NCBI GenBank assembly: GCA_002633005.1
Contig: NMRA01000022.1
Location: forward strand, 493,715 to 555,714
DNA from: Phoronis australis
Lineage: Eukaryota; Phoronida; Phoronidae
Length of the DNA stretch: 62,000 bases
Direction: 5' to 3'
The notes under the pieces were generated by a model, which had not been told where the DNA came from, made no database searches, and saw only the letters and a list, made by a program, of their open reading frames with translations. Positions 1 through 9,353 of this stretch are shown here, piece by piece; position 1 is the first letter of the stretch; each line of letters begins with the position of its first letter. Made by a program: the position numbers and the translations under genes.

Positions 1-27
1 GAAGAACGTAAAGGCCACTATTTGTGA

Positions 28-372
28 GTTACCCGTCAAAAATCTGCGAGCATGCCTGCGGAAATTGCATATAACATTCCATTTTGATAAACAAAGTCGT
101 TGGTTTCTAATTTACTTGTTTATGTATTTACGAAAATCGATAGATTTATAGATGATTTTTGACAATTAGAAGATAATCTTGTAAGAATTGATGATGTTCA
201 GTGAATTTAATTGCAGCCTGAAGTTGGAAATCTCTATAATCCAATCCCCAAATAGTACAGTACACTTAGACGATTTTTGCCTATCTAGGTGGTAGCGATA
301 GGGGAAGGGTACCCTAGGTTGGCGAAGTCGAAATGGCTTGTGCCCCCAGCACACCCCCCAATAATTTTTGCC
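28..372. repeat. Dispersed repeat, copy 1
   Basis: The stretch 28-288 is repeated in the same orientation at 3832-4099 with only scattered differences (shared stretches include GTCTGCGAGCATGC-like and CTATAATCCAATCCCCAAAT). Its tail, 310-372 (GTCGAAATGGCTTGTGCCCC, then AATAATTTTTGCCTTC), recurs separately at 5098-5140, so the region is a mosaic of at least two repeat families. No coding capacity is seen. The family is not identified. Confidence 0.75.
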
Positions 373-870
373 TTCCTATGAGTCTGATACAGACCTTATG
401 CACCGACTTCATGAGACGAAATCGAGAAGGATTTTAAATCATTTCAAGGCAAACTCTAGAGACACGTTAACTGCCACGAACTCGTATGGACGCATGACAA
501 TTGATTGCACTATGTGGCTACAAAAACAAAAAATTCTCTTGCACGGAAGGGAGCAAACTCAGGGGCGACATAAGCGGCTAATGCTAACTAATTTCTATCT
601 AACATAAATTAGGAGTCGTCAAGCATTACACCAACAACATCAGAGTAACTAGTATACGTCTTAATGACAGGTTTTTCATATTGTTTATCTATACCGGAAT
701 ATCTATTGAGGACAGAGTTCTTAGTTCTACAATTTTCATAGTCTAAAAACTTTCCAAAATACTTTTGTACTTCATTATTGTCTTTAGCCCATGTTTCACT
801 TTTTTATGATGTTTATTACGAAATGTGCAATGTACAATAATAAGCTACTTAAGCCTTGAAAGCGCTGAAA
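373..870. other. No gene recognised
   Basis: AT-rich sequence. The 79-aa open frame at 368-607 has no recognisable domain and no splice or promoter context, so it is not called. Confidence 0.5.
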
Positions 871-875
871 AGCAT

Positions 876-1366
876 TATATATAGATTATTACATGGCAAA
901 GTCGTTATCCCCCGTTATCTAGAGCCCGAGTGGATTTTGGAGAATTATCGCCCGAGGGGCGTTAGCCCCGAGGGTGATAATTCTACAAAATCCACCTACT
1001 TTAATTAGCAGAGGATATTTTCCCGGTCGAAGCTTAGCGTGATAAAATGTGTAGTAACCTATAATAGTTGCTAAACCTTAATTCATAGATTCACTATATG
1101 TCTATTTTGTTTGAATTTCCAATTGGTTTTGAGTATAAGCATTATTTGACAAAAATAGCTCGGCTTTTCTTAAAAGGTCACGACCTCCGACCCCGGGCCT
1201 CTGACATAGAAAGTAGTTACAAAGCCGAGGCGAGTCGAGAAAGGTAGATCGATTCATTGCAATGTTTCTCGTTTAGTATGTGGTATAAATAGAGCGCCCC
1301 TCGGGCGATAATTCTCCAAAATCCACATCGGGGGATAACGACTTCGCCATATAACAATCTATATTT
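876..1366. repeat. Foldback inverted repeat
   Basis: The arm at 876-961 (TATATAGATTATTACATGGC, AAGTCGTTATCCCCC, GTGGATTTTGGAGAATTATC, GCCCGAGGGGCG) reappears inverted at about 1294-1366. The left arm is itself half of a hairpin, because 961-995 reads back through GAGGGTGATAATTCT and AAAATCCAC. This is the architecture of a foldback or MITE-type element with an internal 330-bp spacer. No transposase frame is present. Confidence 0.65.
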
Positions 1367-1370
1367 ATAT

Positions 1371-3120
1371 CTGGACGTTTCGCTTAATATTCTTATAATG
1401 TCGCGTGTATGCAATTTGTGATTATCTCGTCTTTCTCTATTCAAAACCTTTGTTTCCAAGCCTTGAGCATTCTACGGCGTGATTTTAAAACCCTCGATTG
1501 ACTGGCGTTTCACAAGTAGAACCTCGATCGGCCTGAATTCTTTTGTTGACCGCCTTCCAGAACGACATTCAATGTCATCATTCACAGCATCATAAATGTA
1601 ACGTTTGTTTCCGATTACTAGCTTGTCCAACGCTGTATAAGCAGTTTTGTCTTCTGTTCTCTCATTTATCAACAGCGACGCAATAAATATTAGACTAGAA
1701 CACAAAATATTGTACCAGTGTCTCGGTGCCGCGTACGTCACGCTCTCATAAACTAACGTAGTTTCACATTTAATTGTTACTAGATATCATTTGAATAGAA
1801 ATGAATAAAAAATATTATGAAGGTAAATTTCTTTGTTCACCCATACTCGATAGTTTATCCATGCGTGTAATCAAATGATAGTGAAGTCAACTACTATATG
1901 TCTTTTTATCAGCCATTTTCCTCCTCCATCCATTCTCTACATACCGTTTATCAATAGCCTACCGTGCAAGTCAATGCCTCGCGCAACTCGTAAAACCATC
2001 CCAGCGTTTTCCTTCGGTTCACAACCAATGATTTTGGGCCAAAGATGGTAACTTAACGTTGTGCTTACATATTTCCGCCACCTGATTGATTTGTACATCA
2101 TTTTGGCAGAGTTGACAGGGATACTTTACTATACGTTAGACATTTTTGTGACTCATTTGATTATCCCACTCCATATCAGTGACAGTTTGGTTGCAGAGAA
2201 TTTGAAATATTGGAAATTCTCACTGCGACTTTAAGAAAAAAAATGTTGAAATGTGAAAACTAGCCAGTTACGGATCTATATCTGGCGGGTGGCTTATGAT
2301 AAGATCATGTCTTAGCGCACTAGTAGGATTTCCGCCCCTCGTGTCGGTATAGTTATAGTCTATTAGTTGTGTTTCAACAGACAGCCCGCGATTAGGTCAC
2401 TTCCTTTATTATTTGTAATTACGTTTAAATACAGCTAGTCTTCTTATTTCCACAGTCGTGGGGCACAGCAGTAAAGAAAGAAACGTGTTGTCCTAGTTTA
2501 AATTCCTCTGAAGTGGAATGGAAGCCAACACCACTGAGTTGTACGTGAAAAGAAGACATTTTTGGGTGCAAGCCGAGGAACTATCCCGTTCGAATACCAA
2601 GAAAAACGCAGTTTAATTAATAATCCACTGGTGCCACCTGCCGCCCCAAAGTGTTATACCAGAGGGTTCCAGTTCAATCCCGTCCGCAGCCATTCTATTA
2701 CTGCTTATGAATTTCTGTAATTACATCACGTTTCGTCTCTTATAGTTGCTAAACGTAAATTGAAACAGAACGTTCTAGAACCCATGTGTAGTTAGTTGTT
2801 GCAACAAGAGGGGGGTTACACATATCAAACTTGACAAATATCTGTGACGTTGGCGTATTGAATTTTGGAATTAAATGCTGAATGATGTCAATATGAACTG
2901 TGTCTCAAAACGCTACGTAATATTGCCAAAAGTTAAACTTTAATAATTCTGCTAAAACTAATGATTACCTAAAGGTATTTCAATAAACACAATATACATT
3001 CATGGACTGGCCTTGGTGCATTACAAGCTTCAAGGTGTAAGACATATCAAATCCATCCATTTGTTAGACAAAAGTACAGGCTCTAATTCCTATTTTTTGG
3101 TTATACTAATTGTCTTAGCT
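1371..3120. other. No gene recognised
   Basis: Mixed-composition sequence with no open frame that looks coding. The 89-aa minus frame at 1472-1741 has no recognisable family. Confidence 0.5.
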
Positions 3121-3345
3121 CGCTATATAAATATAGACAATCTAAATCCGTGGTCATGACCATAATATAGAATAGTGCATTAAATATATAGACACTCTAA
3201 ATCCATGGTCATGACCATCAATACAGAACAGCGGTACATACAACTGCAGGTACACACCCTACATCCATGGTCATGACCATAAATATAGAAAAGCGTGCTA
3301 CATATATAGACATTCTAAATCTATGGCCATAACCACAATATATAA
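3121..3345. repeat. Four-copy tandem repeat with palindromic core
   Basis: Four units of about 55-62 bp follow one another. Each contains TATAGACA-like sequence, then CTAAATCC and the palindrome TGGTCATGACCA (3151-3162, 3206-3217, 3268-3279; decayed to TGGCCATAACCA at 3324-3335). The palindrome is 12-14 bp (ATGGTCATGACCAT where complete). A dyad-symmetric protein site repeated in phase is one reading; a small decaying satellite is the simpler one. Confidence 0.8.
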
Positions 3346-3831
3346 TAGCGCACTAACCACTGTATGTAAATCCGACACTGCCAAGTATTCACGAGGGAAG
3401 CTGAGATTCCAAATTCATCAAAAAACACAAAACATTCTTGCACAGCACAGCTTATCGACCCAAGCAATCAAAACTTGGAAAAATAGAATAGGATTACCGG
3501 TATCGAAAGGGTGGAATTTTGTTTGTGAATTACACAAAAAGACAATTTCCGATGGTTAGTTATAAAATAATGTTACTGTTTCCCGTAGTATCACAAGAAT
3601 AGTATCTCTTTTGAAGATGGTTACTATGAGTTGTTTGTAAGGAATTCCCATTTGTGGAAAACACTGCTGTCTAGGCTACTATGATCGTGTACATGTCGAA
3701 AGGGGTACTCAAAGAACTCTCGCGATCACAAACAAAGATTTCAGCGTTTTTTTTGTCAGTGGAGTTCAAATTCACATCGCGAACCGTTATAGGTAACTAA
3801 ATACGAATACCCCATCTCCCAAATTCCCCCG
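3346..3831. other. No gene recognised
   Basis: An open frame reaches 3559 but shows no domain. Nothing else is seen. Confidence 0.5.
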
Positions 3832-4099
3832 GTTACCCGTCAAAAGTCTGCGAGCATGCATGCGGAAAATGCGCAATTGCGCATAACATTCCAGTTTGAT
3901 ACATAAATTCGTTGGTTTATGATTTACTTATTTACATATTTACGAATATCGATAGATTCATAGATGATTTTTGACAATTTGAAGATAATCTTGTAAGAAT
4001 TGATGATGTTCAGTGAATTTAATTGCTGCCTGAACTTGGAAAACTCTATAATCCAATCCCCAAATGGTAAAGTACACTTAGACGATTTTTGCACATCTA
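3832..4099. repeat. Dispersed repeat, copy 2
   Basis: Direct copy of 28-288, with small indels such as an added GCGCAATT near 3870. After 4099 the two copies diverge completely: this copy continues into unrelated sequence and copy 1 into the GTCGAAATGG repeat. Confidence 0.75.
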
Positions 4100-4860
4100 A
4101 AAAAACTCTCAAAGACATTGATGGAATTCGTAAACGCACACCGAAGATAGAAAAAACGTTTTAAAAATAATTAAATAAATAAAATTAAACTCATTTCTTG
4201 GAAAGATTGCCTTCACAGTTTTTTGGTGTTTTTAGTTTCCAGTAGTATTGAGAAATGAATTTTTGTTCTTCAAGAATGAATTGATTGCTTTCCCTAATTC
4301 GTATGCACGTCATGACTGACGTATCCACTTTAAAAATAAGATGTAACCATGCAGTTGGCCGCGTACACTCTCAGTGATAACTACAAGAATTGAATTTGAA
4401 CTGCAGGCGTTCAAGAAGTGTGTACATGTACATTTTTGGGACACACTATCCTTTTCCCCAGCCACCAGAAACTGAATTACCGGTCGTGTTTCAAGTGGGG
4501 ATTTTGAAACAGCCCCAAAGGCACTATACCAGGGACTTCGGGGCCTCACCTTTTCAAAAAAAAATCTTTCAAAGAATGACCATAATAAAATAAAGTTTTC
4601 CCGAAACTGGATCACAACAAAACGACAGGCGGCAGGTACGAGCTAAGCTGCCTGTCTCAAATGAATCGTAGTTGTGCTGACCAATAACTAGCTTTAGTTC
4701 ATCGGGAATTTCGTATTTTCACACTGTTAGATCTCAGTTATAGCTACTTGAAGCAGCTCCTCGCTACAGGTCAGTGTACTGGTCCTAGGGCCAGTCGTAC
4801 TCTCCGTGTTGGTTCAGGGTTACTCAACTCTTAATGACTGGATCTCCGGGATTGTTCCAG
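4100..4860. other. No gene recognised
   Basis: Overlapping short frames on both strands (4310-4615) mirror each other and have no recognisable domain. No promoter, RNA gene or element boundary was recognised. Confidence 0.5.
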
Positions 4861-5145
4861 AGGCGAATCCAGGATTTTGAGTCGGAGGGGGGCAGGGCAG
4901 AGTATTAGCCAGGGTTTTTACCAGTCAGAAATTGGCATCTCCGAATTGCTAGAGAAATTTAGAGGGGTCATGACCTCTTGGCCCCCTAAATCCTCTTCTG
5001 TGCCTCCCCACGTAGGAGATTCGGCACAAATATGGCATCGGGGAGGTCGAGGGGGGGGGGGGTAGCAGAGGTGGTGGTGATGGGGGAGTTATTTGGCGAC
5101 GTCGAAATGGTTTGTGCCCCCCCCCCCAATAATTTTTGCCTTCTT
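4861..5145 (+). repeat. G/C-tract interspersed repeat, copy 1
   Basis: The unit runs from GAATCCAGGATTTTGAGTCG through GGGCAGAGTATT to GGCCCCCTAAATCC, followed by long G and C homopolymers and GTCGAAATGGTTTGTGCCCC. The first 150 bp match the reverse complement of 8400-8560, and the tail matches 310-372. Homopolymers of 10-12 bases make this region prone to sequencing error. Confidence 0.65.
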
Positions 5146-5528
5146 ACGGGCCTGTATGGTCGATATATTTACCACCAACGTGAGTCATAAGCTCGTTTCC
5201 GACGATGCAAAGGAGACTGAGGTTGTCGAAATAATGAGGTCGTTTATTGTAACAAAATAGAATTACAAAGAATATGAATGAAATTTCTTATAAAATAATA
5301 TTCTCTAGAAAGATAGACAATAAAAACCTCCACGATAGATGTTATAAGACATCTCATAATTTTAATTAAACGGTTAAAACCGTTTTACTTGAACTTTTAA
5401 AGTGTACACAACATGACTCTAGTACCTTAAAATAAATTTTATTATTATATCTTACTAGATTTCAGTGCCTTTAGTGCACAACTCATAAAGAAACACGCAA
5501 AAATTGAAAAAAATAATAATTATGTACA
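5146..5528. other. No gene recognised
   Basis: AT-rich spacer ending at the left inverted repeat of the THAP-bearing element. Nothing coding is seen. Confidence 0.5.
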
Positions 5529-5636
5529 ACGTCATGGGTTGAACCCAAGTCGTTCGCCATACTGCTCGGATCAGAGACAAAGTGTATAGAGTGAAGAGAT
5601 AGCAATATACATTTAGCATCGAGAAGGTTCGTAGAG

Positions 5637-5878
5637 GGATCAATGTGTTTCCGGAGGCTGCAGCAACAGTAGCCAGGCGGAGAACGTCTCGGTGTTCCGA
5701 AGGATACCAAAGTTGCGCAGAAGTGGCATCGCTTCGTGCGCCGAACGAGAGTGTGGGACGTCATCGTGGACCAAGCGATTCGGTCCGGGGCCACTCTGTG
5801 TTCTGCCCACTTTGAGGACTCGCGTTTCGACTCCAGTCACAAGAGACGTTACGATGAAGGCCTGGTTCAATAAAGGAC
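5637..5878 (+). pseudogene. THAP zinc-finger domain, frameshifted
   Basis: In one frame 5641-5694 reads CVSGGCSNSSQAENVSVFR, the C-x-G-G-C-S-N start of a THAP (C2CH) DNA-binding domain. From about 5693 the homology continues in a different frame: PKDTKVAQKWHRFVRR, then LCSAHFEDSRFD with the second zinc pair (Cys and His of CSAHF). It stops at 5878. The frames differ by one indel, upstream stops close both frames, and no ATG precedes the first Cys. As it stands it cannot encode an intact finger unless an assembly error is responsible. THAP domains bind DNA through Zn held by C2CH. The parent protein is unknown; a transposase or a THAP-family gene are both possible. Confidence 0.65.
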
Positions 5879-5906
5879 AATATTTATCATTCAGAAACAT
5901 CAGCTC

Positions 5907-6155
5907 TTAGTTCAGGATCGTCTGTTGGATGACTGGGTTGACTCGCCGAGCCCGAGGCCGCTTCTCTCGCGGGAGGATCCAGTTCGTAAGGCTCAAAGTA
6001 GAAAAGTACGCTGCCGGAAGCACATTAAACTTATTCTCGCTTTCGTGCAACCCCATTTCCTCATCCTGGCCACCATTCCCGTACGTTTCTTCATAGTATT
6101 CTTTCAATTTTTGCTCATAATCGTCGTCGCTTTCAAATTCCCTGCTTTCCGCCAT
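5907..6155 (-). CDS. Small acidic ORF, unrecognised
   Basis: Encodes 82 aa starting MAESREFESDDDYEQK. The first 40 residues are strongly acidic (Asp, Glu, Tyr rich); the last 20 are basic (REKRPRARR) and end in VNPVIQQTILN. The acidic-then-basic layout with an Arg-rich segment recalls the N-terminus of some PIF/Harbinger transposases, but this is a weak resemblance and not an identification. It could be a complete small protein or a first exon. The start ATG lies about 40 bp downstream of a CRE-type site within the terminal repeat of the surrounding element. It converges on the THAP remnant. Confidence 0.35.
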   Translation of the reverse strand: MAESREFESDDDYEQKLKEYYEETYGNGGQDEEMGLHESENKFNVLPAAYFSTLSLTNWILPREKRPRARRVNPVIQQTILN

Positions 6156-6178
6156 TGTTCAATGCTAGTCACTGCTCT

Positions 6179-6213
6179 CTTGTGTTCAACCCATGACGTC
6201 ACATGGCGGGAAA
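6179..6213 (-). promoter_or_regulatory. CRE plus E2F-like promoter elements
   Basis: TGACGTCA at 6194-6201 is a perfect CREB/ATF palindrome. Next to it, 6205-6213 reads GGCGGGAAA, an E2F-type site (TTTCCCGCC on the minus strand). Both lie 40-60 bp upstream of the minus-strand ATG at 6155. Motif matches are seen; function is inferred. Confidence 0.4.
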
Positions 6214-6900
6214 TGTGAAAATTGGCAAAATTGAAAGAAAAATCACAATTTCGAGCTAATTACACAAAATACACATGGGTTTAGCTAAATTTTACGTCAT
6301 ACATTTAGTTTGTGGCCACCGGTAATTCAAAATGTGCAAAAATCCATGGTGTGTACTGTTTAAATCCTCGTGTGAAGTCAACTGAAAGCCGTAATTTTTG
6401 TTTATATTTTGAGATGGAAAGTTTATTTTTTCAATACAGCGAGACTAGCGTTCTTAATACTAATTACACATTATAAAAAACATATCCGAGGCCGAATAAA
6501 TGTCTTTGATTGCGTAAACTGGAAGGTTCACAATCGCAAATTGATTAATTTAAGTTTGAAGTTTGAGAATTCGGCTTGACCTAATTAAGGATTTTGTTGA
6601 TGAATCTTAAATTAGCGAGTAGCAACTGGAAACTCATCTACATCTAGTCATTCACCATTTTGTCACCTTTTACTTTCTCCTGGACGTCTTCGTCAATAGG
6701 TTCGTTTCTTTTTTCATTTTTGTTCCTTCTGTTCTTTGTTTCCAGATACAACATACGCTTAAACATTTATTACTTCCCTTAAAGTTTGTTCATCTTACTT
6801 TGGAGTACTTGAAAAAATTACGGGCTTAAAAGGTCAAGGGCTGTCGAAATCTCATAAAATAATGAATTGGAATTCTGCCACTGCTGGTGAGTTGTGGTGA
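6214..6900. other. No gene recognised
   Basis: AT-rich spacer without a recognisable element, upstream of the plus-strand gene at 6986. Confidence 0.5.
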
Positions 6901-6908
6901 GTTGAAGC

Positions 6909-6970
6909 TATAAATACAGAAGCGTTAATATCTGTTTCTACTCTCGCATATTTGCCCGGTAGCAACCGGG
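6909..6970 (+). promoter_or_regulatory. TATA-like box and AGCAAC motif
   Basis: CTATAAATA near 6909 lies about 75 bp upstream of the ATG at 6986, a plausible spacing for a TATA promoter with a short leader. At about 6951-6967, TTTGCCCGGTAGCAAC resembles two RFX X-box half-sites (GTNRCC, RGYAAC), but the spacer is longer than the usual 0-3 nt, so it is only suggestive. Confidence 0.35.
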
Positions 6971-6985
6971 TGTGGTTGGGAGAGA

Positions 6986-7788
6986 ATGTCCAACGGCCCA
7001 ACACCTTATACGACTGGTGCAGATCACTTTGACGATTCGAGTTTTCGACAGGAATCTGGAACGAGGCATGCGGTTTTGGAGTTCAGAGTTTCCGGCCGTG
7101 AGTGTCGTGACAGCGAACACGTCCGCGAGAAGGCTACCAACACTTCATGTAGACAAAGTCGAGTGATTCGGCTGAGTACGTCTCAAAACGATGGCTTCCG
7201 TCCTAGCGCCAGAAAATTTTCAATTGTACTGCCGCATTATCACAGCGTGTCCATGTTGCCAATAATTTTGGGGAAAGGTTTAAGAAACGAGGCAAGCAAA
7301 TGTTACAACGATCAAACCAGACTGTCTTGTTCTGAAGATGCCAACCCAGTTGACAATTACCATGGTAGTCTTTTACAGCCTACTCTCGATTACCGTAAAA
7401 ACGAAGAGGAGGCGGACATCCGAAAACAGAGAAGAGAGAAACTCTGGACATCACTGCATATGGATAGGATTGCAGTGTCAAAAAGGCGAGGGAGCGACTT
7501 AGAACTTCGAAGGAAATCTTCTTTTAATGAGATAACTCAACGAAAACAGAACATGAGTGCTAAGCACTATGTATTGCCTTCTATTTATTCAACGGTGTGC
7601 CACAAACGAAGTACTATTTTCGAAAGGTAGAACCGCTCCCAACTCCCCCACATCCATTTGAGGAATGTGGTCGCTTTACGGCACGCAGGGACGAAATTAT
7701 AACAGATGAAGATTGGGACAGACTGAAAGCATGCCGATATTTAAGAGAAGGCATGACAAAATTTAGAGAAGGTAGTAAACTTTACTGA
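6986..7788 (+). pseudogene. Unrecognised gene with one frame break
   Basis: The first frame runs 6986-7630 (214 aa, start MSNGPTPYTTGADH, A at -3 of the ATG). The reading then appears to continue in the +2 frame to a TGA at 7788, with KYYFRKVEPLPTPPHPFEEC followed by RRDEIITDEDWDRLKACRYL. The second frame is open only from about 7567 and has no ATG where it takes over, so the two pieces look like one protein of about 265 aa broken by an indel at 7567-7630. The protein is hydrophilic and basic, with charged segments such as KNEEEADIRKQRREKLW, and has no signal peptide or membrane segment. I do not recognise the family. It is much the longest free-standing frame in the first 30 kb and has promoter- and polyA-like flanks. 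A sequencing error, a true pseudogene and a missed intron remain possible. Confidence 0.5.
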
Positions 7789-8035
7789 AAATGCGCTGGC
7801 TTACTCATGTATCGCGTTTGACTGACCATCTTTCGGTGTTATAGTTGTTTGCAAACGACCTTTCGTCATACGTCAACCTTGAGTCTCTGGAAACGCAATG
7901 TTGATAATGAGAAAAACTAAACAACACACTGATTTGTAGCCTTTGTATGGACACTATGTTCAAGCGATGTCGGAAACGAGACTTGCTTGTCCATATTTGT
8001 GACCCCTCTGTGTTCCAGATGATGGAAATCGTAAA

Positions 8036-8041
8036 AATAAA
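8036..8041 (+). terminator. AATAAA polyadenylation signal candidate
   Basis: Exact AATAAA about 250 bp after the stop at 7788. The spacing suits a short 3' UTR for the preceding gene. Confidence 0.3.
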
Positions 8042-8399
8042 GTATTATTACACCCCCTTACAGGCTCTTTGTGAAGTTTGTCAAGTGCTTTCGGTCCTAT
8101 AGGTGTGACACCGAATGATGACGAATTCTCAGTTCCTTGGCAGATTTTCACGAAATTCTAGAAATTGATCTCTATTTTGGAGAACGCAACGCCTGTTCAT
8201 TTCGGGTAGTGGTGGATTCCACGTATTCTGCGTCATGTAGTAGCCATTTTTGTTATTTTGAAGTCTGTTGTTTTGACTACTGTGGTGTCCCTTTGACATT
8301 TCTGTATTTGCAGTTGTATCTCCTTAACCCCTTCGTTGTTGGTGAAATTTGGCAAGTGTAGGCCTGACAATGGACGAAAAAATTCTTCGTACGGATCCG
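8042..8399. other. No gene recognised
   Basis: Nothing beyond short chance frames. Confidence 0.5.
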
Positions 8400-8560
8400 A
8401 CTACCGTGAGTCAGCGGCGGATTTAAGGAGGGGGGAAGGGTGGGCAAGGGGGCCATGGCCCCCCTAAAATTCTTCCAGGTCGGGGTGCGAATGTCTGAAG
8501 GCAAAAATCTTGGCAAATACTCTGCCCTATCCCCCCAACACAAAATGCTGGATCAGCACG
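8400..8560 (-). repeat. G/C-tract interspersed repeat, copy 2
   Basis: Reverse-complement relative of 4861-5010: it shares GATCCAG.ATTTTG, GGGCAGAGTATT.GCCA and the GGGGGGCCATGGCCCCC palindromic block. The polarity is opposite to copy 1. Confidence 0.65.
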
Positions 8561-9318
8561 TGGCTTTGCCTCCTAGATGTGCAGCTATATTTTTATACGT
8601 TCGTCTTTGTATCCTCAAAGTTTTCATTACTGTGCAATCCTCTAACCAATGAGAAAAATATAACTATATATATACATATATATAACTCATTGCCTCCAAC
8701 GCTTTGAAAGAACAGGCATTTCGATATTGCTCGAGACCTGGTTCTACAAGTTGGTTCATCACGACGTGCATCGAGCACGATCTCGAGAAATAACGAATTG
8801 TCACTGATTTCTTTACAAACCCAAAAATTACTTCTCACCCGAGTAAGGAAAAAAGTTGAAACCGTAAGTGATTTCAACCAGCCAAAATTTAGTTTATAAT
8901 TGCTTTCACTGTCCCCAGCACCAGTTCATATCGTTGCACGACTGAATTTGGAATAGATTTCTGTTAAGAACAAAGTTTTAAAACCCACAACATTTTCAGA
9001 ATTTCTGTGCATGTAGAAATCCGATTGCGGTACAAATTAAAGTTGAAAAATGGACTGGGTCTTTTTGTTTTGACCTGGGAGTAATATGCATATTGTTCTA
9101 GTTTTGACTAATATAACATTGGTTTCCATTTTAGTCCAAAGCATGCTCATTTCCGTCCGACGTCTTGACAAAATGGTTGTCACTCAATTTCATTTTTGTG
9201 CCCTCACATGTTTACACACAAACACACACACGTTTGCAAGCTCAGTAGTACGCGAAAGCTGGCGGGGGATTTGAACGCTGTAACTTTGAGTGATATGATG
9301 TGAAATAAGAATCATGTC
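8561..9318. other. No gene recognised
   Basis: Contains a short TA-rich run (8660-8690) and nothing coding. Confidence 0.5.
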
Positions 9319-9353
9319 TAAAATTAGGTCTAAGGCACACAAACCTAATTTTA
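9319..9353. repeat. Perfect 11-bp hairpin
   Basis: TAAAATTAGGT (9319-9329) pairs with ACCTAATTTTA (9343-9353) around a 13-nt loop. After one mismatch the stem extends by four more pairs (ATGT/ACAT). It could be a relic of a small element; no function is claimed. Confidence 0.5.

Larger units (their letters stand above)
5529..6199. mobile_element. Candidate DNA element enclosing a THAP remnant
   Basis: The ends 5529-5549 and 6179-6199 are inverted copies of each other, matching at 20 of 21 positions (ACGTCATGGGTTGAAC then C/A and CAAG). Between them lie a frameshifted THAP domain on the plus strand and a small acidic ORF on the minus strand, pointing toward each other. THAP domains occur in P-element and Kolobok-type transposases and in transposon-derived genes, so a deleted, non-autonomous DNA transposon is plausible. 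No clear target-site duplication is visible, so the true ends may lie outside the 21-bp repeats. The superfamily cannot be assigned by eye. Confidence 0.5.

Noticed and set aside
1472-1741. Possible relation between the frame at 1472-1741 (-) and 16307-16561 (+), both containing STKEF
   Set aside because: The resemblance is limited to about ten residues and neither frame has other support.
2640-2700. Second tRNA-derived SINE suggested by AGTTCAATCCC
   Set aside because: Only a box B-like word is convincing; no box A at proper spacing and no A-tail.
7625-7640. Splice donor GTAGAA explaining the frame break at 7,630
   Set aside because: The second frame continues without an acceptor and overlaps the first for about 60 bp, so an intron would have to be impossibly short.
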